From NCBI RefSeq assembly GCF_014641855.1, contig NZ_BMII01000022.1:37779-101778 (forward strand): a stretch of DNA of 64,000 nucleotides, written 5' to 3'. The DNA comes from Shewanella inventionis (GTDB lineage Bacteria; Pseudomonadota; Gammaproteobacteria; Enterobacterales; Shewanellaceae). This document shows positions 27,571-35,405 of the stretch, piece after piece (the stretch's first letter is position 1; every line of letters starts with the position of its first letter). The notes below the pieces were generated by a model. The model had not been told where the DNA came from, did no database searches, and worked only from the letters and a program-made list of their open reading frames with translations. The position numbers were made by a program, and so were the translations under genes.

Positions 27571-28446
27571 ATGGCCAAGGTTGCATTTATTGGTTTAGGC
27601 GTTATGGGTTACCCTATGGCTGGTCACTTAGTCAAACAAGGGCATGAGGTTACGGTTTATAATCGTACAACGTCAAAAGCTACTCAGTGGGTTGAGCAAT
27701 TTGGTGGCCAATTAGCGTTAACGCCAAAAGATGCCGCGAAGGGACAAGATTTTGTGTTTACCTGTGTGGGCAATGACGATGATTTACGCCAAGTGGTACT
27801 TGGTGAACAAGGCGTCGCTCACGGTATGCACCCTAGTGCGGTGTTAGTTGATCATACTACAGCTTCAGCTGATGTTGCCCGTGAGATTGCTGCGCATTTA
27901 GCGTTGCGGAACATCGCCTTTCTTGATGCGCCGGTATCTGGTGGCCAAGCAGGCGCCGAAAATGGTGTGTTAACCGTGATGATGGGTGGCGAGCAAACCC
28001 ATTATGATGCTGTAAAACCGGTTATTGACGCTTATAGTCGCTGTGCAGAGTTGTTAGGTCCTGTAGGCGCTGGCCAGTTAACAAAAATGGTTAATCAAAT
28101 CTGTATTGCAGGTGTTGTGCAAGGTTTGGCAGAAGGCCTTCATTTTGCTAAAAGTGCTGGTTTAGACGGTCTTAAAGTGATTGAGGTTATTAGTAAGGGA
28201 GCGGCCCAAAGCTGGCAGATGGAAAATCGTTATCAAACCATGTGGCAAGGTAAATACGATTTTGGTTTTGCTATTGATTGGATGCGAAAAGATTTAGGGA
28301 TTGCATTAGATGAAGCTCGCCGTAATGGCAGCCATTTACCCGTTGCCGCTTTGGTTGATCAATTTTATTCAGAAGTTCAAGCGATGAAAGGTAACCGTTG
28401 GGACACCTCAAGCTTGCTTGCACGGCTAGAAAAATCACGCAGTTAA
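27571..28446 (+). CDS. Beta-hydroxyacid dehydrogenase family oxidoreductase
   Basis: NAD(P)-dependent enzyme of the 3-hydroxyisobutyrate / tartronate semialdehyde reductase family. The Rossmann motif FIGLGVMGYPMAGHL is at residues 5-19. The substrate-binding DAPVSGGQAGAENGVL (near 118-133) and the catalytic lysine motif GQLTKMVNQI (near 167-176) are all conserved. The length of 291 aa is typical. Its exact substrate is unknown; no valine or glycerate pathway genes are adjacent. It is followed by a terminator. Confidence 0.88.
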   Translation: MAKVAFIGLGVMGYPMAGHLVKQGHEVTVYNRTTSKATQWVEQFGGQLALTPKDAAKGQDFVFTCVGNDDDLRQVVLGEQGVAHGMHPSAVLVDHTTASADVAREIAAHLALRNIAFLDAPVSGGQAGAENGVLTVMMGGEQTHYDAVKPVIDAYSRCAELLGPVGAGQLTKMVNQICIAGVVQGLAEGLHFAKSAGLDGLKVIEVISKGAAQSWQMENRYQTMWQGKYDFGFAIDWMRKDLGIALDEARRNGSHLPVAALVDQFYSEVQAMKGNRWDTSSLLARLEKSRS

Positions 28447-28475
28447 TATAGCAATTATCGATGTTTGACAGTAAC

Positions 28476-28505
28476 AAGCCTCCACATTTAATTGGGGGCT
28501 TTTTA
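28476..28505 (+). terminator. Terminator after the dehydrogenase gene
   Basis: AAGCCTCC (28476-28483) pairs with GGGGGCTT (28494-28501), with one G-T pair, and is followed by T's. Confidence 0.8.
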
Positions 28506-28539
28506 TTGAAAATCGCTTCAACATTGGCGTTTGCTGTAT

Positions 28540-28806
28540 TAGGGTCTGTTGATCTTTCAAGATTGTTTTTGCAGCGAATTGTTGGCCATTTCTACAAGGC
28601 AGAGACTTTGAGGTGTAGTTATTCTACATAAAAAGTCGATAACGAAGTAAAAATGGCCAACAAACGCTGCCTGAAAGGTTCGGCTAAAAACGTTTTACTC
28701 TTTGTTGAATGGATTTTGCTTAGATGACTAGGCATCAATCCATTCGTCTCGATTAAAACGTTTTTAACTCGAACAAAATTCAAACAGCAAAGATCAACAG
28801 ACCCTA
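28540..28806. mobile_element. MITE-like non-autonomous element
   Basis: A 267-bp non-coding element with perfect 18-bp terminal inverted repeats: TAGGGTCTGTTGATCTTT at 28540-28557 and its complement at 28789-28806. Inside lie two long imperfect hairpins. One pairs GCAGCG...TTGTTGGCCATTT (28571-28595) with AAATGGCCAACAAACGCTGC (28651-28670). The other pairs TAAAAACGTTTT (28685-28696) with AAAACGTTTTTA (28755-28766). If the outer TA on each side is counted as target duplication, the ends fit an IS630/Tc1-type transposase. No transposase is encoded. Confidence 0.85.
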
Positions 28807-29094
28807 GTTATTTACTTTCAATTTATTCACGAAAAACCATCGAGTTACATGATGTAGCGCACATAATCAATCCAGTAACACTGCTATCATTGTTTCATCT
28901 AAATTAATTTTGCTTAAAGTGACTTGCTTAACTACTTTTAAATTGTCCATTAATTTAGATCTCTATGGATATCAAATTTAATGATTAGCGATATAAATAG
29001 TTGAGTGATGAATTAAGTTAAGTGTCGTGCTTCGGTGTAGGACCTGCGTCAGATAAAAAGAATGTGGGCATACACTAAATTGGAGGAATGAATA

Positions 29095-29430
29095 ATGAGC
29101 AACAAACTGCTAAGTGCATTGTTTGCGGCAGGTTTTTCGGTAATGATGATGTCTTCTGCATCATTTGCAGCTGACGAAACCCTTGCTGAGTTTCACGTTG
29201 AAATGGGTGGCTGTGAAAGCTGTCATGCTAATGAAGAGCCATCAGCTGATGGCGCATATGAATTTGAACAATGCCAAAGTTGTCATGGTTCACTTGCTGA
29301 AATGGATGATAACCACAAACCGCATGATGGTGTATTAATGTGTGCTGACTGTCACTCACCTCATGAAGCTAAAGTGGGCGATAAGCCAACATGCGATACA
29401 TGCCATGATGATGGTCGTACTGCTAAATAA
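29095..29430 (+). CDS. cctA: Small tetraheme cytochrome c (STC/CctA)
   Basis: Periplasmic electron carrier of Shewanella that shuttles electrons between inner-membrane CymA and outer-membrane or periplasmic reductases. The signal peptide (to about residue 25, ASFA) is followed by four CxxCH heme sites: CESCH, CQSCH, CADCH and CDTCH. At 111 aa, with extra histidines ([20 protein letters not shown]) as axial ligands, it fits the known STC fold. A strong ribosome site GGAGGAATG lies upstream. It is a single gene with its own terminator, next to but not part of the nitrate operon. Confidence 0.95.
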   Translation: MSNKLLSALFAAGFSVMMMSSASFAADETLAEFHVEMGGCESCHANEEPSADGAYEFEQCQSCHGSLAEMDDNHKPHDGVLMCADCHSPHEAKVGDKPTCDTCHDDGRTAK

Positions 29431-29445
29431 TTCGTTTATTTAATT

Positions 29446-29477
29446 AAAAAATACCGACATATTATGTCGGTATTTTT
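29446..29477 (+). terminator. Terminator after cctA
   Basis: A perfect stem ATACCGACAT / ATGTCGGTAT with a 3-nt loop (29461-29463), flanked by A- and T-runs. Confidence 0.92.
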
Positions 29478-29517
29478 GTTTTAGACTGAGTATCGTTTTA
29501 AACTTAAACTTATGGAC

Positions 29518-29535
29518 ATACCTCTTTAGAGGTAT
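29518..29535. repeat. 7-bp palindrome upstream of nasA
   Basis: ATACCTC (29518-29524) and GAGGTAT (29529-29535) around TTTA. It lies upstream of the NtrC-like sites and could be a further protein-binding dyad; no factor is recognised. Confidence 0.4.
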
Positions 29536-29563
29536 ATAAATTCTTTTATTTTCAATTGGTTGC

Positions 29564-29599
29564 GCACTTTAACTGTGCTGTGTTGCACTTATGTTGCGC
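29564..29599. promoter_or_regulatory. Tandem NtrC-like enhancer sites of nasA
   Basis: GCAC-N7-GTGC at 29564-29578 is an exact match to the NtrC dyad core. GCAC-N7-GCGC at 29585-29599 has one mismatch. Their centres are 21 bp apart (two helical turns), at about -120 and -99 from the start point predicted from the sigma-54 promoter, similar to the enhancer layout of E. coli glnA. Confidence 0.6.
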
Positions 29600-29664
29600 A
29601 ATTTTAGTGTTACTTCGCGGTAAAAACTCTCCCTTTTTAAGTTAAATCAGTAGGTTAATTTTTT

Positions 29665-29680
29665 TGGCACGGCTTTCGCA
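29665..29680 (+). promoter_or_regulatory. nasA: Sigma-54 promoter of nasA
   Basis: TTGGCACGGCTTTCGCA, starting one base earlier at 29664, has the invariant GG (29666-29667) and GC (29678-29679) exactly 10 bases apart, with TGGCACG perfect. Transcription would start near 29691, giving a leader of about 31 nt before the nasA ATG. Confidence 0.75.
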
Positions 29681-29682
29681 GT

Positions 29683-29705
29683 ATTAATCACATGAAATGA
29701 TTAAT
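29683..29705. promoter_or_regulatory. Dyad at the nasA transcription start
   Basis: ATTAATCA (29683-29690) and TGATTAAT (29698-29705) form a perfect 8-bp inverted repeat around the predicted start point. It may be a repressor site or, if transcribed, a weak hairpin near the ribosome site AAGGG. Confidence 0.45.
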
Positions 29706-29721
29706 CTGAAAGGGTCAATGT

Positions 29722-32478
29722 ATGTCAACAATCCAATCTAGTTGTGCTTATTGTGGTGTAGGGTGCGGCGTTAGTGTGTCCTCAACTCAAGCAGATTGGG
29801 AAAATGCTGACGTGTCTACACTCACTTTAACGGGAGATAGTCAACATCCTGCTAACCACGGTCATCTATGTGCTAAAGGTGAGCGTTTACTCGACAGCTT
29901 ATCTCAGCCTAATGTATTACGTTATCCAGTGTTACGTTCAGGTATACCAATAGCCTGGGATGAGGCCAGTTCGTTAATAGCTGATAAGTTTGCCCAAACG
30001 ATTGCCAAGTATGGTCCCAACTCTGTTGCGCTGTACCTTTCTGGTCAATTACTTACCGAAGATTATTACGTCGCAAACAAATTTGTTAAAGGTTATCTTA
30101 AAACCGCTAATGTCGACACGAACTCACGCTTATGTATGTCATCTGCTGTCAGTGCCATGCAACGAACATTTGGTGAAGATGTTGTGCCTGGTTGCTACGA
30201 TGATATTGAACATGCAGAAGTGATTATTTTAATCGGTGCCAATACCGCATGGACTCATCCGGTTTTATTTCAGCGTATTTTGGCCGCTAAAAAAGCCAAC
30301 CAAACGACATTAGTGGTGATAGACCCCGTTGCTACCGCCACTGCAAAACAAGCTGACATTCATCTCGCTGTTGCACCCGGTGCGGATTTGGCGTTGTTTC
30401 ATGGTTTATTAGGGTATTTAGCCGATAATAAACAGCTTGATCATGAGTATATCGCTACAAATACACAAGGCTTTGAAGAGGTGGTCGGGGATGCACAGCT
30501 GTTGAGTGCTGATGTTGCAAAACTGGCTAAACAAGTGGGTGTAACAGAGGCTGAACTTACCCAGTTTTATCAATTATTTACGCAAAATCGAAATGTACTT
30601 ACAGCGTCGTGCCAGGGTATTAATCAGTCGGTTATTGGCACAGATACCACTAACGCCATTATTAATTGTCATTTAGCCTTGGGGCATGTGGGCAGGGCTG
30701 GCAGCGGTTTTTTCTCCTTAACTGGGCAGCCAAATGCCATGGGCGGTCGTGAGGTGGGCGGCCTAGCAACTCAGTTAGCTTGCCATATGGGGTTTTCTGC
30801 TCCAGAGCGTGAACTACTCGCCGATTTTTGGCAAGTTGACCATGTTGCAGACAAAAAAGGCCTCGCCGCGGTCGATATGTTTGATGCTGTCGCACAAGGC
30901 ACAATAAAAGCCATTTGGATTATGGGCACTAACCCGGTTGTGTCACTCCCTAACAGCAACAAAATTGCGCAAGCGTTGGCAGATTGCCCTTTTGTTGTGG
31001 TGTCCGAAATCAGTCCAGATTCTGATACTGCAAAACTGGCAGATGTGTTGTTACCCGCTCAAGGTTGGTCTGAGAAATGTGGCACTGTTACTAACAGTGA
31101 GCGCACCATCACGCGTCAGCGTGGTTTTATTGCTGCAAAGGGGCAAAGCAAACCAGATTGGTGGGCCATTAGTCAAGTTGCTCAAAAAATGGGTTTTAAT
31201 GGTTTTGAGTTTACTAACAGTGCGAGTGTATTTCGCGAGTTTGCTGGGTTATCTGCCAAGGTGAAACAGGTTTTTCCAAGTAAAATATTCGATTTAAGTG
31301 GATTAACAAACTTAAGTGACAGTGAGTATAACGACTTATTACCCACGCAATGGCCAATCGCATCGGCTGATCAAATTGGTCAACAAGGTGTGCGGGTATT
31401 TACCCATGGTGTGTTTGCAACACCAACGGGTAAGGCGCAATTTGTCACACCTGCTGACACCAATATGAGCAATAGCACAACGTCGACCGGTACAGTGATA
31501 TTGAATAGCGGCCGTAGTCGCGATCAATGGCACACCATGACCCGTACCGGCCATATTGCTAGTTTGCGAGCAAGTATTCCTGAGCCCATCATTCAACTGC
31601 ATCCTGAAACACTTGCACAATATTCAGTGAAAGAAGGCGAGCTCGTTACTCTTGAGTCGGATGTACAACATAATACCAGCCAATTTGCGCTTGCACGTGT
31701 GGTGATTGACCAAGATATACCTAAGAGCATGGCTTTAATGTCTATGCATTGGTCTGAGCAATTTTCATTAGGTAAGGGTGTGAACCAGTACCTTGATAAC
31801 CGAGTCGATCCCGTTTCTTTGCAGCCTGGGTTTAAGTCTCAAGCGGTTGTTATTAAGCCTGTAGAACTGGCATTACAAGGTATTGTGTTTGGCTCTCATG
31901 ATCCTTCAGCTCAAGGTATGTGCTGGCAGGTTGCGCAAACATTAACAACAGGAGTATGCCATCACATCGGTTTTAGCCGAGCTGAAGATGGTTTTGCTTA
32001 TCAGTCTACACCTCACTCATTATTATGGTCAGCTAACGTAAATGGCCAGCGAGTGCATGTGCAATGCAATATGGAAAAAGACATCGTTTGTGCCATTAAA
32101 GTGTTGTCTACCACCCGTGTTCATTTGGCACTAGAGCCCATGAATGCGTTTATCGGAAAGCCCATCGATAAGACATTCATTAAGAAATTACATCAGCAAA
32201 TAAATGCTGGAAACAGCCCATTGATTTGTGCTTGCACAGGGGTGACTGAGGCACAAATTGCTAACCAGATAAATGCCGAATTTGATCAACAAGTATTTCA
32301 TCATGGCAAACAGCATTTGCAATTTGATAAGGCATTAGATGCCACTCAATCCAGTTTAGGCTGTGGCCGTCAATGTGGTAGTTGCCAAAGTGAAGTTAAA
32401 CAATGTGCCCAAGCACATTGGCAGCAAGCACTAACCTATGTCGATTTAGAATACTCAACTGAAGAGGATGTTGCCTAA
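29722..32478 (+). CDS. nasA: Assimilatory nitrate reductase, catalytic subunit
   Basis: Cytoplasmic Mo-bis-MGD enzyme reducing nitrate to nitrite for nitrogen assimilation. The N-terminal [4Fe-4S] cysteines are C8, C11, C15 and the one in HLCAKGER near 50. The molybdopterin oxidoreductase body follows (about 55-560), then a dinucleotide-binding domain (about 590-700). The C-terminal region carries a BFD-like [2Fe-2S] domain with CACTGVTEAQIANQ and CGRQCGSCQSEV, as in NasA of Klebsiella. There is no twin-arginine signal, which excludes the periplasmic NapA. It leads the operon under the sigma-54 promoter and overlaps cobA by one base (TAATG). Confidence 0.95.
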   Translation: MSTIQSSCAYCGVGCGVSVSSTQADWENADVSTLTLTGDSQHPANHGHLCAKGERLLDSLSQPNVLRYPVLRSGIPIAWDEASSLIADKFAQTIAKYGPNSVALYLSGQLLTEDYYVANKFVKGYLKTANVDTNSRLCMSSAVSAMQRTFGEDVVPGCYDDIEHAEVIILIGANTAWTHPVLFQRILAAKKANQTTLVVIDPVATATAKQADIHLAVAPGADLALFHGLLGYLADNKQLDHEYIATNTQGFEEVVGDAQLLSADVAKLAKQVGVTEAELTQFYQLFTQNRNVLTASCQGINQSVIGTDTTNAIINCHLALGHVGRAGSGFFSLTGQPNAMGGREVGGLATQLACHMGFSAPERELLADFWQVDHVADKKGLAAVDMFDAVAQGTIKAIWIMGTNPVVSLPNSNKIAQALADCPFVVVSEISPDSDTAKLADVLLPAQGWSEKCGTVTNSERTITRQRGFIAAKGQSKPDWWAISQVAQKMGFNGFEFTNSASVFREFAGLSAKVKQVFPSKIFDLSGLTNLSDSEYNDLLPTQWPIASADQIGQQGVRVFTHGVFATPTGKAQFVTPADTNMSNSTTSTGTVILNSGRSRDQWHTMTRTGHIASLRASIPEPIIQLHPETLAQYSVKEGELVTLESDVQHNTSQFALARVVIDQDIPKSMALMSMHWSEQFSLGKGVNQYLDNRVDPVSLQPGFKSQAVVIKPVELALQGIVFGSHDPSAQGMCWQVAQTLTTGVCHHIGFSRAEDGFAYQSTPHSLLWSANVNGQRVHVQCNMEKDIVCAIKVLSTTRVHLALEPMNAFIGKPIDKTFIKKLHQQINAGNSPLICACTGVTEAQIANQINAEFDQQVFHHGKQHLQFDKALDATQSSLGCGRQCGSCQSEVKQCAQAHWQQALTYVDLEYSTEEDVA

Positions 32479-33350
32479 TGCAAACTATAGATAGCGTTAT
32501 CCAAGGCGTTAACTTGACTGGTGCAGTTAACTCAACATCATTGCAATCGGGTGAGGTTGCTATCGTTGGTGCCGGTTGTGGTCAGTTAGAGTTAATGACA
32601 ATAAAAGCTGCGCGCATTGTTGCTCAAGCTGAAGCACTGGTATTTGATAGCCTGGTCAGCAGTGAAATCCTAACCTTGGTAACACCCACTTGCCAGCGTC
32701 ATTTTGTTGGTAAACGGTGTGGCCAACCGAGTATCAAGCAAGAAGACATCAACGCATTGCTATTGTCGTTGGCTCGGCAAGGCTTAAAAGTGGTGCGTTT
32801 AAAAGGTGGTGATCCGCATATTTTTGGTCGCGGCTCTGAAGAAGCACTTTATCTTGCCCAACATGGCATTCGTTCTCAGTTTGTTGCAGGTGTTACTGCG
32901 GCATTAGGTTGTGCCTCAAGTACAGGCATTCCGCTTACGTTTCGCGGTATGGCACGCAGCGTTACCTTAATCACCGGTACTAAAATGTCGGATGATGATA
33001 ATGCGGTGGCTCCTGCTCAGTGGCAAGCCTTATTAGCTGCTCAGTCGACGTTGGTTTTCTATATGGGCAAAGAACAAGCCGCCCGTATTTCAGTGGGTTT
33101 GCTTGACGCACAATGTGACGCAACTTTACCCGTGGCCTTTGTCACCAATGGCGGCAGACCGAATCAAATAGTGACTTACGCAACGGTCAAAACCATGGCT
33201 GAAGCCGCATTAACCATTAAAGATTCTGGACCGACCTTGATTATTATTGGTGACGTGGTTGGCGTTGGTCAGCAATTAACTTCGTTACTAAATGATATTG
33301 ATTTTGCTTCGTCACAGCCACATCAAGAATATGAGGCTTTATATGCCTAA
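32478..33350 (+). CDS. cobA: Uroporphyrinogen-III C-methyltransferase
   Basis: Makes precorrin-2 from uroporphyrinogen III with two SAM methyl groups, the first step to siroheme, the cofactor that NirB needs. The N-terminal VAIVGAGCGQLELMTIKA motif (near 27), VRLKGGDPHIFGRG (near 107) and GVTAALGCASSTGIPLTFR (near 137) are diagnostic of SUMT. At 290 aa it lacks the dehydrogenase/ferrochelatase part of CysG, so those steps must come from elsewhere. Its start overlaps the nasA stop, coupling their translation. Confidence 0.95.
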   Translation: MQTIDSVIQGVNLTGAVNSTSLQSGEVAIVGAGCGQLELMTIKAARIVAQAEALVFDSLVSSEILTLVTPTCQRHFVGKRCGQPSIKQEDINALLLSLARQGLKVVRLKGGDPHIFGRGSEEALYLAQHGIRSQFVAGVTAALGCASSTGIPLTFRGMARSVTLITGTKMSDDDNAVAPAQWQALLAAQSTLVFYMGKEQAARISVGLLDAQCDATLPVAFVTNGGRPNQIVTYATVKTMAEAALTIKDSGPTLIIIGDVVGVGQQLTSLLNDIDFASSQPHQEYEALYA

Positions 33351-34503
33351 AATTGGCGAGCTAACCTTAACATCAGCCGAAGCATTTGATTTTCGGTTAT
33401 TAATAAAGGCACTTGGCAAAGGTGAAAAGGGCTCGCGCGCGTTAACTTTTGCAGAGGCTGCTTTATTGATAGAAGGGTTTGCCTCCGGGCATGCCACTCG
33501 CGTACAAATGGCCAGTGCCATGATGCTCATGCGAGTGCGCGGTGAAACCGTTGACGAAGTCGCAGGCATGGTTGCCGGATTACGCCGAAGTGTTGTTACT
33601 GGCTGGGAGTCACTCACGGTCGATATTGATTGGCCCGTTTATGCCGGTAAACGTGAGCAATTGCCTTGGTTATTGTTGGTGGCAAAACTGCTCGCAAGCC
33701 AAGGGATTAGAGTGATGCTACATGGCGATAGCCAGGCATTGCCTCATCGTCGTCATGTTGAATCTTGCATCGATGCATTAAATATTCGTTGTTGCACTTG
33801 CCCAAACAGTGCGCAGGATGCATTAAATTCTGATCATATCGTTTATGTTCGTGCTGGGGATTTAGTGCCTGTTTTAGATGATTGCCGCCAATTACATCAA
33901 GAACTCGGTTTACGCAGTTTAATTCAATCAGCAGCACGTTGTATTAATCCAACTAATGCACCGATCAGTTTACGCAGTTATTTTCACCCTGGGTTAGATG
34001 ATTTACATCAGCAAGTATGCGAAACCCTATTTGCACATAAAGATTACTCAGCAGGTCAGATTGCTATTTTTAAAGGGTTGCAAGGTGAAACAGAGATTAA
34101 CCCTAGAGTGGCGACAGATATCAGAGTTATTAGTGGGCAAGCTAATAAACTTGTGTTGTCGAGTATCACTATCCCAACATTATTAGAAGGTTTTTCTGGT
34201 GCAAAAATCGGCCAAGCTGAATTGTCTAGTGAGATCCTTGCGCTGTTATGGCGCGAACAACAATCGTTAAATACAAATATGCTCAGTGAGTTGATGTCAT
34301 GCACCATGATAGAACAAGCACTGAGTAGCATCACTGCAACGTTAGCGGTTGTCTTGCTGTTACTTAATCAACAATCGAAACATAGACTGGGTTTACAGCA
34401 ACCTTTTACCGTAGAGCAGGCCATCAGTGTCAGTCAACAATGCTGGCAAAATCGTTTTAGTTCTGTAAATAGTCCATTGGCTAATTGGCACAACAAGGAG
34501 TAG
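33343..34503 (+). CDS. YbiB/TrpD2-like glycosyltransferase family 3 protein
   Basis: Resembles anthranilate phosphoribosyltransferase in fold: a helical N-terminal domain (FDFRLLIKALGKGEKGSRAL, MRVRGETVDEVAGM) and a larger domain with WLLLVAKLLASQGIRVMLHG and AIFKGLQGETEINP. It lacks the tryptophan-pathway context and matches the YbiB/TrpD2 group, whose E. coli member binds nucleic acid rather than acting in tryptophan synthesis. I start at ATG 33343 with GAGG 7 nt upstream, giving 386 aa and an 8-nt overlap with cobA; a longer frame lies inside cobA. Its role in nitrate assimilation is unknown; nucleic-acid binding would fit an operon that uses RNA-based control. Confidence 0.82.
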   Translation: MPKIGELTLTSAEAFDFRLLIKALGKGEKGSRALTFAEAALLIEGFASGHATRVQMASAMMLMRVRGETVDEVAGMVAGLRRSVVTGWESLTVDIDWPVYAGKREQLPWLLLVAKLLASQGIRVMLHGDSQALPHRRHVESCIDALNIRCCTCPNSAQDALNSDHIVYVRAGDLVPVLDDCRQLHQELGLRSLIQSAARCINPTNAPISLRSYFHPGLDDLHQQVCETLFAHKDYSAGQIAIFKGLQGETEINPRVATDIRVISGQANKLVLSSITIPTLLEGFSGAKIGQAELSSEILALLWREQQSLNTNMLSELMSCTMIEQALSSITATLAVVLLLLNQQSKHRLGLQQPFTVEQAISVSQQCWQNRFSSVNSPLANWHNKE

Positions 34504-34505
34504 CA

Positions 34506-35186
34506 ATGCGTAGCTTAATTTTGTGTGATCCCAGTTTTTCAGTTGTGCCGGTAGTCGATTGCGAAATGGTGCAATATCAGGCTTGTTTGGCCGCATTTGG
34601 ACACGTCACTGTATTGGCTTCAATTAGTCAGGTTGAGCAACGGCTTCACCAGCAGCAGTTTGATACGTTACTGATACTGACTGACAAATTACATAGCCAA
34701 ATTCAGGGGTTAATTCAACGCACTTTAGCCAGCAACCCCATGGTGATTATCGTCAATGCTAAATCCTGGGAACAAACAGTGTTGTCTGAATTACTCGATT
34801 GTGGACGCATTACTTTTATTCCTGACATGTTAACTGTTAACCGCTTAACGAGCGTGATCAGTTTGGCTCAAATTCGTTTTAATGCCGCCAGTAAAACGCT
34901 TGCAGAATTTAAAAAGCTGGATGATGAAATTCGCAGCATTAAATTACTCAGCCAGGCTAAATTGATCTTGATGCAGCAAGGGTTTGATGAAGCTAAAGCC
35001 CACCAAATTATTCAACAACAAGCCATGCAAAAAGGCCTATCGTTGGCACAAATGTCTTCTCAAATTATTGCGGTTGTCAATCAATCTAAGCGTGATTGCG
35101 CTGAACCGATCAATCATGGTGCGCCCCATGTTGGTGCGGTTGTGTCTAAGGTGAACATCAACTCGACTAACCATAAAGGTTGTTAA
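34506..35186 (+). CDS. NasT-like ANTAR-domain antitermination regulator
   Basis: The C-terminal part (about residues 140-205) is an ANTAR RNA-binding domain: IKLLSQAKLILMQQGFDEAK, then IIQQQAMQKGLSL and SSQIIAVV. The N-terminal 120 residues look like a receiver-type domain, but I do not see a clear phosphorylatable aspartate pocket (LLILTDKLHS stands where DxxLP would be). NasT-type proteins promote readthrough of leader terminators in nitrate and nitrite genes. I use ATG 34506 with AAGGAG 5 nt upstream, not the in-frame ATG at 34485 inside the preceding gene. No NasS nitrate sensor is encoded nearby. The strong terminator in the nirB leader right downstream is the likely target. Confidence 0.9.
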   Translation: MRSLILCDPSFSVVPVVDCEMVQYQACLAAFGHVTVLASISQVEQRLHQQQFDTLLILTDKLHSQIQGLIQRTLASNPMVIIVNAKSWEQTVLSELLDCGRITFIPDMLTVNRLTSVISLAQIRFNAASKTLAEFKKLDDEIRSIKLLSQAKLILMQQGFDEAKAHQIIQQQAMQKGLSLAQMSSQIIAVVNQSKRDCAEPINHGAPHVGAVVSKVNINSTNHKGC

Positions 35187-35230
35187 GTATTAAATTGTTT
35201 AAAATCAGATGTTTATTTTGCTATGTCTGT

Positions 35231-35246
35231 TGGCATAAAGTCTGCA
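35231..35246 (+). promoter_or_regulatory. nirB: Sigma-54 promoter of nirB
   Basis: TTGGCATAAAGTCTGCA has GG at 35232-35233 and GC at 35244-35245 with exactly 10 bases between. The predicted start is near 35257, leaving a leader of about 149 nt that contains the terminator at 35335-35378. Confidence 0.6.
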
Positions 35247-35334
35247 ATATCACAGTATGTTACTGCGCATAGATAATGGTTGATTAACCAAAGTGTGTAA
35301 CCAGTAAAATTAAAAATTCGGGATTGTAACTGGC

Positions 35335-35378
35335 AATGGCGCCAACTCTTTAATTGGAGTTGGCGCCATTTTGTTTTT
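35335..35378 (+). terminator. Leader attenuator upstream of nirB
   Basis: AATGGCGCCAACTC (35335-35348) and GAGTTGGCGCCATT (35357-35370) form a perfect 14-bp stem with an 8-nt loop, followed by TTGTTTTT. It lies after the putative nirB promoter and 28 bp before nirB, so it would stop nirBD transcription unless antitermination occurs. I could not identify the paired hexaloop hairpins recognised by ANTAR proteins with certainty. Confidence 0.88.
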
Positions 35379-35405
35379 ACGGTCTCAGGCATGAAGGAGT
35401 AGGAA

